Assembly: GCA_018383195.1 (NCBI GenBank)
Contig: JAGZOP010000080.1
Span: forward strand, 1 to 6,749
Length of the DNA: 6,749 bases
Direction of reading: 5' to 3'
From: Clostridiaceae bacterium
GTDB lineage: Bacteria > Bacillota > Clostridia > Oscillospirales > Butyricicoccaceae
Shown here: piece by piece, positions 1-5,300 of the stretch
How positions within the stretch are numbered: the stretch's first letter is position 1
Layout of the letters: each line of letters opens with the position of its first letter
Position numbers and translations under genes: made by a program
The notes under the pieces: model-generated
What the model was told of the DNA's origin: nothing
The model's input: the letters and a program-made list of their open reading frames with translations, nothing else
Database searches by the model: none

Positions 1-299
1 GCCAGCACCCGGTAACCGTCCGCCAGGCCATCCGCCTTCAGAGGTGGGGCATTCTCCAGAAGCGTCATGTACTCCATCACCGTCCCCGCCGCCTCCGTGA
101 CCTGGGCCAGGGCGGCCTTTGCCCTGCTGGTGTCCACCCAGGTGGGGTCATACCGGACGGCGCCGCTCTCCGTGACCCGGCACAGGATGCAGCCGTTCCA
201 CTCCACCGGGAGCAGGCCGTCCTCCTCCACCGGCCTGGGCAGCAGCTCCCGCCGCCGCAGGGCGTAGGACAGTTCCTCGAAATAGGTTTCTTTGGTCAT
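1..299 (-). CDS. Unrecognised small-domain protein, N-terminal part (runs off left edge)
   Basis: The minus strand reads open from an ATG at 299-297 to the left edge, giving 99 full codons and the start of another. The protein begins MTKETYFEELSYALRRREL and continues with a short hydrophilic stretch containing LPVEWNGCILCRVTESG, then MEYMTLLENAPPLKADGL. The start is well supported: an AAGGAGG site lies 9 nt upstream and an in-frame TGA sits at 317-315, so the gene cannot begin earlier in this frame. No signal peptide or membrane segment is visible. I cannot assign a function. The pattern (short charged N-terminus, a predicted beta 'VEWNG..LCRV' piece, a helical 'EYM.L.E.AP.LKA' piece) reminds me of uncharacterised DUF proteins common in gut clostridia, some in mobile elements, but this is a memory-based impression. 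It is separated from gltD by nearly 600 bp with terminator-like hairpins, so it is probably a separate transcription unit. Confidence 0.72.
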   Translation of the reverse strand, partial: MTKETYFEELSYALRRRELLPRPVEEDGLLPVEWNGCILCRVTESGAVRYDPTWVDTSRAKAALAQVTEAAGTVMEYMTLLENAPPLKADGLADGYRVL

Positions 300-308
300 A
301 TGCGTTCT

Positions 309-315
309 CCTCCTT
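309..315 (-). promoter_or_regulatory. Ribosome-binding site of the gene starting at 299
   Basis: The minus strand reads GAAGGAGGAGAACGCAT directly before the ATG at 299. The AAGGAGG core matches the 16S anti-Shine-Dalgarno sequence and stands 9 nt from the start codon. It selects this frame over an overlapping open frame on the same strand (148-378), whose own ATG has only a weak purine stretch in front of it. Confidence 0.8.
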
Positions 316-321
316 CACTAC

Positions 322-372
322 GGGCAAAATGCCCCTTTTAATCATCCTTTTGAGTCCCACTCTCGGGGACTC
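322..372 (-). promoter_or_regulatory. Possible structured 5' leader of the left gene (two small hairpins)
   Basis: Two inverted repeats lie just upstream of the ribosome-binding site of the gene starting at 299. One has a perfect 7-bp stem, GAGTCCC at 352-358 with GGGACTC at 366-372 and a 7-nt loop. The other is GGGCA at 322-326 with TGCCC at 330-334 and a 3-nt loop. Neither is followed by a T tract on the minus strand, so they do not look like terminators of transcripts moving toward the gene. They may fold in the mRNA leader, but there is no complementarity to the AGGAGG site that would suggest sequestration. Regulatory meaning is a guess. Confidence 0.3.
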
Positions 373-520
373 CGTCATGCCATCTTTTCCACGAAAAATC
401 TATTCAGCATATCAGACGGAAAAGTGTGTGCCTTTTTTGGCAGTACGAATAAAGTTGGCGCGCTATGTCATCCTTCTCCGGCGCAAATTGAAAATGCCCT
501 TTTTGAACTCCCCGGGCAAC

Positions 521-574
521 AAAAAGCGCCGGCCTGATGGTTGACAAAACCAACAAACCGGCGCTCTCCTTTTT
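521..574. terminator. Bidirectional-looking intrinsic terminator
   Basis: AGCGCCGG (525-532) and CCGGCGCT (558-565) form a perfect 8-bp G+C-rich stem. An inner 5-bp stem, TGGTT (538-542) with AACCA (548-552), extends the hairpin. On the minus strand the stem is followed at once by a T tract (complement of AAAA at 521-524, then GTTG). On the plus strand a TTTTT run (570-574) follows after four bases. The minus-strand version has the better geometry. It could catch read-through from gltBD or end an independent short transcript, and it would keep gltBD transcription out of the gene starting at 299. Confidence 0.65.
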
Positions 575-591
575 GTATATCATTTTTCAGA

Positions 592-629
592 TTTTAGTGC
601 CCTATTTGAGAGCAAATAGGGCACTAAAA
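592..629. repeat. Perfect 16-bp inverted repeat (38-bp palindrome)
   Basis: TTTTAGTGCCCTATTT (592-607) and AAATAGGGCACTAAAA (614-629) are exact reverse complements around a 6-nt loop, GAGAGC. The stem is long and perfect but not G+C-rich. Both arms end in A/T runs that are part of the stem, and no T tract follows on either strand, so it is not a standard intrinsic terminator. It could be an RNA hairpin, a protein-binding or recombination site, or a copy of a dispersed palindromic repeat. Only one copy is present in this window. Confidence 0.75.
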
Positions 630-630
630 G

Positions 631-691
631 GGAATACAGAGGGAAAACACGCAAAACTTTGGAAAACAACCTCTATAAGGGTGTTTATTCC
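631..691. repeat. Weak inverted repeat next to the palindrome
   Basis: GGAATA (631-636) pairs with TATTCC (686-691). Inside, AGAGG (638-642) can pair with CCTCT (670-674), or alternatively AACAC (646-650) with GTGTT (681-685). The two inner pairings cross, so they exclude each other or would form a pseudoknot. Matches this short are expected by chance fairly often in such sequence. It is listed because it lies directly beside the perfect palindrome. Confidence 0.25.
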
Positions 692-726
692 TCGAAAATA
701 TTATTTTTTGATCTGGTCAATTTTAG

Positions 727-797
727 GGAAAATAGAAAAGCCACACCCCCTGGTACTCTAAGCTTTCCGCCTAAAATATCCAGATTGGTGTGGCCTT
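727..797 (-). terminator. Likely transcription terminator of gltBD
   Basis: GCCACACC (740-747) and GGTGTGGC (787-794) form a perfect 8-bp stem. Inside it CTGG (750-753) pairs with CCAG (780-783), leaving a terminal loop of about 26 nt or less. On the minus strand, in the direction of gltD transcription, the outer stem is followed immediately by TTTTCTATTTT, as expected for a Rho-independent terminator. The plus strand has no T tract after the stem, so the element is directional. It lies about 90 bp past the gltD stop codon. The loop is longer than in most intrinsic terminators, which lowers confidence. Confidence 0.5.
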
Positions 798-816
798 ATG
801 CTAAGAGAAAATGATA

Positions 817-831
817 TGAACCCCTGGTTCA
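817..831. repeat. Small hairpin just downstream of gltD
   Basis: TGAACC (817-822) and GGTTCA (826-831) form a perfect 6-bp stem with a 3-nt loop. On the minus strand it is followed by ATATCATTTTCTC, which is T-rich but interrupted. It might be a weak first terminator or an RNA 3'-end stabilising hairpin for gltBD. The short stem makes chance a real possibility. Confidence 0.3.
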
Positions 832-887
832 CGATGTATCCTTATCTAGTGCTGCATAATGCGGGCACCGACCGAGCCTTCTGTTTT

Positions 888-2360
888 TCAATCTGTCTGA
901 ATCAGCGGGAGCTCGGTCCACTCGCCGTGTCCCATCAGGTACCTGTCCACTTCCCAGGCGGCTTCGCGGCCCTCCCGAATGGCCCACACCACCAGGGACT
1001 GTCCCCGGCGCATGTCCCCGGCGGTGAACACGCCGGGGATGTTGGTGGAATAGCCCCCCTCCGCTGTCTGTACAGTGGAGCAGGGAGTGCGCGTCAGTCC
1101 GAAGGCCTCCGGCACATAGTCCTGGGGGCCCAGGAAGCCGACAGCGATAAGCAGCAGTTGGCAGGGCAGCAGTTTCTCCGTTCCTGTCAGAGGCTTGCGG
1201 TCCGGCCCCAGCAGGACGGTCTCCACCCCGGTGAGGTGCCCCTCCGCATCCCGAAGCAGGTGTGAGACGGTGGTCTCGTAGATCCTGGGGTCACGACCAA
1301 AGATGGCGATGGCCTCCTCTTGACCGTAGTCTGTTTTACACACCCGCGGCCACTCCGGCCAGGGGTTCTTGGCGGTGCGGGCGCCTGTGGCTTTACGCAT
1401 TATCTCCAACTGGGTAACGCTTTTACAGCCCTGGCGGATACAGGTGCCAACGCAGTCGTTGCCCGTGTCGCCGCCCCCTACGATGACCACATCCTTGCCC
1501 TGTGCAGAGGGACAGTAAGTCCCATCCAGCAGGGCACGGGTTGCCCCTGTCAGGAAGTCCACTGCAAACCAGACGTCCACTCCCGCCCGACCTGGTACGT
1601 CCAGATCTCGGGGCTGGGCCGCGCCGCAGCAGAGAACCACCGCGTCAAACTGTTCTCTCAGCTCCTCCTGACCCACGTCCCGGCCCGCGTCCACACCGGT
1701 ACGGAAGGCGATCCCCTCCGCCGCCATCAGATCCAGCCGCCGCTGGACCACCGACTTTTCCAGCTTCATGTTGGGGATGCCGTACATCAGCAGGCCGCCG
1801 GGTCGGTCGGCCCGCTCGAACACGGTGACGCTGTGACCTCGGCGGTTAAGCCTTTGAGCGCAGGAGAGCCCGGCGGGGCCGGAGCCCACCACCGCCACGG
1901 TCCTACCGGTGCGGGTCTCGGGCGGCCGAGGGGACATGAGTCCCTGCTCCCAGGCCTCCTCGATGATCCCCAGCTCGTTGTCCTTCACCGTCACCGGCTG
2001 GCCGTTTAGGCCGCAGGTGCAGGCCGCCTCACACAAGGCGGGGCACACCCGGCCGGTGAACTCTGGGAAGTCGTTGGTTTTCAGTAGCCGCTCCAAAGCG
2101 CGGCCAAGCTTTCTGCGGTACACCAGGTCGTTCCACTCGGGCACCAGATTGTGCAGTGGGCAGCCGGAGACCATACCGTTCAACACCGCCCCTGACTGAC
2201 AGAAGGGCACGCCGCAGGCCATGCACCGGGCCCCCTGCCGTTGCCGCTCCTCCCGGCCCAGCCGGGGATGGAATTCGTTCCAGTACGCCACCCGCTCCAG
2301 CGGTGGCTGGCAGGGATTGCCCTGCCGGGCATATTCCAGAAATCCAGTGGGCTTTCCCAC
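888..2360 (-). CDS. gltD: Glutamate synthase [NADPH] small (beta) subunit
   Basis: GltD is the cytoplasmic electron-input subunit of glutamate synthase: it oxidises NADPH at FAD and passes electrons through 4Fe-4S clusters to GltB. The 490-residue protein has the usual length and start (MGKPTGFLEY). The N-terminal iron-sulfur region has C46-x2-C49-x4-C54-x12-C67 and a second group at C106, C110, C114, with an extra C116. The first Rossmann motif VVGSGPAG (157-164) binds FAD, followed by the ERADRPGGLLMYGIPNMKLE block (182-201). The second motif VIVGGGDTGNDC (292-303) binds NADPH. GVFTAGDMRRGQSLVVWAI (443-461) is the C-terminal FAD-binding signature. The start codon is GTG, 2 nt after the gltB stop, with GGAAAGGGGG in front, so translation is probably coupled to gltB. 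No key residue appears to be missing. Free-standing GltD-like proteins exist (in dihydropyrimidine dehydrogenase or NfnB families), but the adjacent gltB makes this assignment firm. Confidence 0.97.
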   Translation of the reverse strand: MGKPTGFLEYARQGNPCQPPLERVAYWNEFHPRLGREERQRQGARCMACGVPFCQSGAVLNGMVSGCPLHNLVPEWNDLVYRRKLGRALERLLKTNDFPEFTGRVCPALCEAACTCGLNGQPVTVKDNELGIIEEAWEQGLMSPRPPETRTGRTVAVVGSGPAGLSCAQRLNRRGHSVTVFERADRPGGLLMYGIPNMKLEKSVVQRRLDLMAAEGIAFRTGVDAGRDVGQEELREQFDAVVLCCGAAQPRDLDVPGRAGVDVWFAVDFLTGATRALLDGTYCPSAQGKDVVIVGGGDTGNDCVGTCIRQGCKSVTQLEIMRKATGARTAKNPWPEWPRVCKTDYGQEEAIAIFGRDPRIYETTVSHLLRDAEGHLTGVETVLLGPDRKPLTGTEKLLPCQLLLIAVGFLGPQDYVPEAFGLTRTPCSTVQTAEGGYSTNIPGVFTAGDMRRGQSLVVWAIREGREAAWEVDRYLMGHGEWTELPLIQTD

Positions 2361-2362
2361 GG

Positions 2363-5300
2363 TCAGTCCCCCTTTCCTCTGGCGTTGACATAGAACGCCT
2401 CCGTCTCTGCCTGGACCCGGCCCATACCCTGGGCCTCGTACCAGGCGATGGTACGCAACATCCGGTCGTAGTCGTGGGGCAAAATCTTCTTGAATTTAGG
2501 CAACCAGGCTCCGAAATTGGCCAAAATTCGTCCGGCTTTGGGGGAGCCGGTGGCCTCTGCGTGAGCCTGGATCAGGCCTCGCAGCGCTTCCATATCTCCC
2601 TCTTCCGTGACCGGGCCCATGGACACCAGTTCCTTGTTCAGCCGCAGGTACAGGTCATGGTCCTCGTCCAGCACATACGCTATCCCACCGCTCATGCCGG
2701 CGGCGAAATTGCGGCCCGTGGGGCCCAGGATTACCACCCGGCCCCCGGTCATATACTCGCATCCGTGGTCCCCCACTCCCTCCACCACCGCGTCGGCGCC
2801 GGAGTTGCGCACGCAGAACCGCTCCCCGGTCACGCCGTTGAGGAAGGCCTGGCCGGAGGTGGCTCCATAGAGGGCCACGTTGCCCACCAGAATGTTCTCT
2901 GCCGGGTCAAAGGGGCTGTCCTTGGGCGGATAAACGATGATCCTCCCTCCGGAGAGGCCCTTGCCCAGGTAGTCGTTGGCGTCCCCCTCCAGCTCCAGGG
3001 TGAGGCCGCGGGGCAGGAAGGCGCCGAAGGACTGGCCTCCCCCGCCGGTACACTTTACCACAAAGGTGTCGTCGGGGAGTGCCTCCCCGTGGAGGAGAGT
3101 GATATCCGAACCAAGGATAGTCCCCACTGCCCGGTCGGTGGAGGACACCGCCAGTTCCAGCCGCCTATGGTCGCCTTTCTCAAGGGCGACGCCCAGCTTC
3201 TGTTCCAGTACCCGCAGATCCACTGTGTCCTCCAGATGGAAGTCATAGGCGTCCGCCGGATCAAAGCGGGTCTTTGGCCAGCCGGCGTAAGCACTGTCCA
3301 GAATGGCGGACAAGTCCACCGTGGCCGCCCGCTGGTTGACGGCGGGCTTCCGTACCCGCAGCAGGTCGGTGCGGCCTACCAGCTGGTCCACCGTGCGCAC
3401 CCCAAGCCGGGCCATATGCTCCCGCAGTTCCCGGGCGACGAAGCGCATGAAGTTGACCACGTACTCCGGCTTGCCTGTGAACCGTTTCCGCAGCTCCGGG
3501 TTCTGAGTGGCCACCCCCACGGGGCAGGTGTCCAGGTTACACACCCGCATCATGACGCAGCCAAGAGTGACCAGAGGGGCGGTGGCGAAGCCGAACTCCT
3601 CCGCTCCCAGCATACAGGCGATAGCCACGTCCCGGCCGCTCATGAGCTTGCCGTCAGTCTCCAGCACCACATGGGACCGCAGGCCGTTTTGGATCAGGTT
3701 CTGGTGGGCCTCCGCCAGACCCAGCTCCCAGGGCAGACCGGCGTTGTGGATGGAGGTACGAGGGGCCGCGCCGGTGCCTCCGTCGTGGCCGGAGATGAGG
3801 ATCACCTGGGCCCCTGCCTTGGCCACCCCGGCAGCGATGGTACCCACCCCCGCCTCGCTGACCAGCTTCACCGAGATGCGGGCCTGACGGTTGGCGCACT
3901 TCAAATCATAGATCAGTTGGGCCAGATCCTCGATGGAGTAGATGTCGTGGTGGGGCGGAGGAGAGATCAGGGTGACGCCGGGGGTGGAGTGGCGGCACCA
4001 AGCGATCCATGGGTAGACTTTCCCGGCGGGCAGGTGGCCGCCCTCGCCGGGCTTGGCCCCCTGCCCCATTTTGATCTGGATCTCTCTGGCGCTCACCAGG
4101 TAGGCGCTGGTGACCCCGAAGCGGCCGGAGGCCACCTGCTTGATGGCGGAGTACCGCTCCGGATCCCCCAGCCGGTCGTCTTCCTCGCCCCCCTCGCCGG
4201 CGTTGGACTTGCCCCCCAGCAGGTTCATGGCTTGGGCCAGGCACTCGTGGGCCTCACGGGAGATGGAGCCGTAGCTCATGGCCCCGGTCTTGAAGCGTTT
4301 GACGATAGAATCCTCGCTCTCCACCTCCTCTAAGGGGATGGGCTCGCCCAGATATTTCATCTCCATCAGGCCACGGAGGGTGTGGGGCTTTGTCTCATCG
4401 TCCACCAGGGCGGTGTACTGCTTGAAGAGCCCGTAATCCTCCCAGCGGACGGCCTGCTGGAGCAGATGGATGGTCTGTGGATTATAGAGGTGGTCCTCCC
4501 CACCGGCTCGGGCCTTGTGCTCCCCCAGGCTCTCCAGTGTCAGGTCAGTCTCCTGTCCCAAGGGGTCGAAGGCGCGGTCGTGGTTCCGCTCCACTGCGGC
4601 GGCCATCTCCTCCAGGCCGATGCCCCCCACCCGTGAGACGGTGTTGGTAAAGTACTTGTCGATTACATCCTGCCGTATGCCCACCGCCTCGAAGATCTGG
4701 GCAGACTGGTAGGACTGGAGGGTGGAGATGCCCATTTTGGAGGCGATCTTCACCACCCCGTGGAGGACGGCGGCGGTATAGTCGGCCACTGCGGTGTGGA
4801 AGTCCTTGTCCAGCAGGCCCTCCTCGATCAGATCCACGATGGTCTCCTCCGCCAAGTAGGGGTTCACTGCCCGGGCGCCATAGCCCAGCAGGGCGGCGAA
4901 GTGGTGGACCTCCCGGGGCTCAGCGGATTCCAGGAGGATAGATACGGCGGTGCGCTTCCTGGTGCGAACCAGGTGCTGCTCCATGGCAGACACCGCCAGC
5001 AGAGAGGGGATGGCCGCGTGGTTCTCGTCCACCCCCCGGTCGGAAAGGATGACAATGTTGGCCCCCTCCCGGTACGCCCTGTCCACCGCCACCGCCAGCC
5101 GGTCCAGTACCAGATCCAGGTGGGTGCCCTTGTAATAGAGCAGGGACACGGTGGCTGCGTGGAAGCCAGGTCGGTTCATGGCCTTGATCTTCATCAGGTC
5201 GGTGGAGGTGAGAACGGGGTTGTGGATCTGGAGCACCCGGCAGTTGTCCGGCTGTTCCTGGAGCAGATTCCCGTCATCGGCCGCGTAGACGGTGGTGTCG

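Larger units (their letters stand above)
300..887. other. Gene-free intergenic region between gltD and the left gene
   Basis: No convincing coding region lies in these 588 bp. The open frames that cross it have no ribosome-binding site and run through hairpins or into the antisense of gltD. The central part (about 567-800) is A+T-rich, with runs such as AAAATATTATTTTTTG near 694-710, unlike the G+C-rich genes on both sides. It contains at least three inverted repeats likely to matter (740-794, 592-629, 525-565) and smaller ones at 817-831, 352-372 and 322-334. I found no tRNA, rRNA, CRISPR repeat or recognisable riboswitch. I could not point to a good -35/-10 pair for the left gene on the minus strand. 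Positions 832-887, next to the gltD stop, show nothing recognisable. Confidence 0.7.

Noticed and set aside
148..378. A 76-codon minus-strand open frame starting at the ATG at 378
   Set aside because: It overlaps the gene starting at 299 in another frame, has only a weak purine stretch before its ATG, and turns into Gly/Ala/Pro-rich shadow sequence. The strong AAGGAGG site serves the ATG at 299 instead.
541..581. TTGACA at 541-546 as a plus-strand -35 box
   Set aside because: At the correct spacing the sequence is CTCTCC, not a -10 box; the TATAT further on is too far. The motif also lies in a hairpin loop, and no plus-strand gene follows.
592..629. The palindrome as a CRISPR repeat
   Set aside because: There is a single copy, with no spacer-repeat periodicity and no cas genes in the window.
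537..761. A 74-codon plus-strand open frame through the A+T-rich intergenic stretch
   Set aside because: No ribosome-binding site precedes it, its start lies inside a terminator-like hairpin, and it reads through the 38-bp palindrome. It looks like chance coding.
740..794. Long hairpin as an integron attC site or insertion-sequence end
   Set aside because: No attC core motif (RYYYAAC/GTTRRRY), no transposase, and no target duplication were seen; a directional terminator explains it better.
1320..2009. A 229-codon plus-strand open frame opposite gltD
   Set aside because: Antisense to conserved GltD motifs, with no family resemblance.
2156..4333. A 725-codon open frame on the plus strand opposite gltB and the start of gltD
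   Set aside because: It is fully antisense to a highly conserved GltB/GltD coding region. Its translation is low-complexity (Gly, His, Pro, Val, Gln rich) without domains. Long antisense frames are expected in G+C-rich genes.
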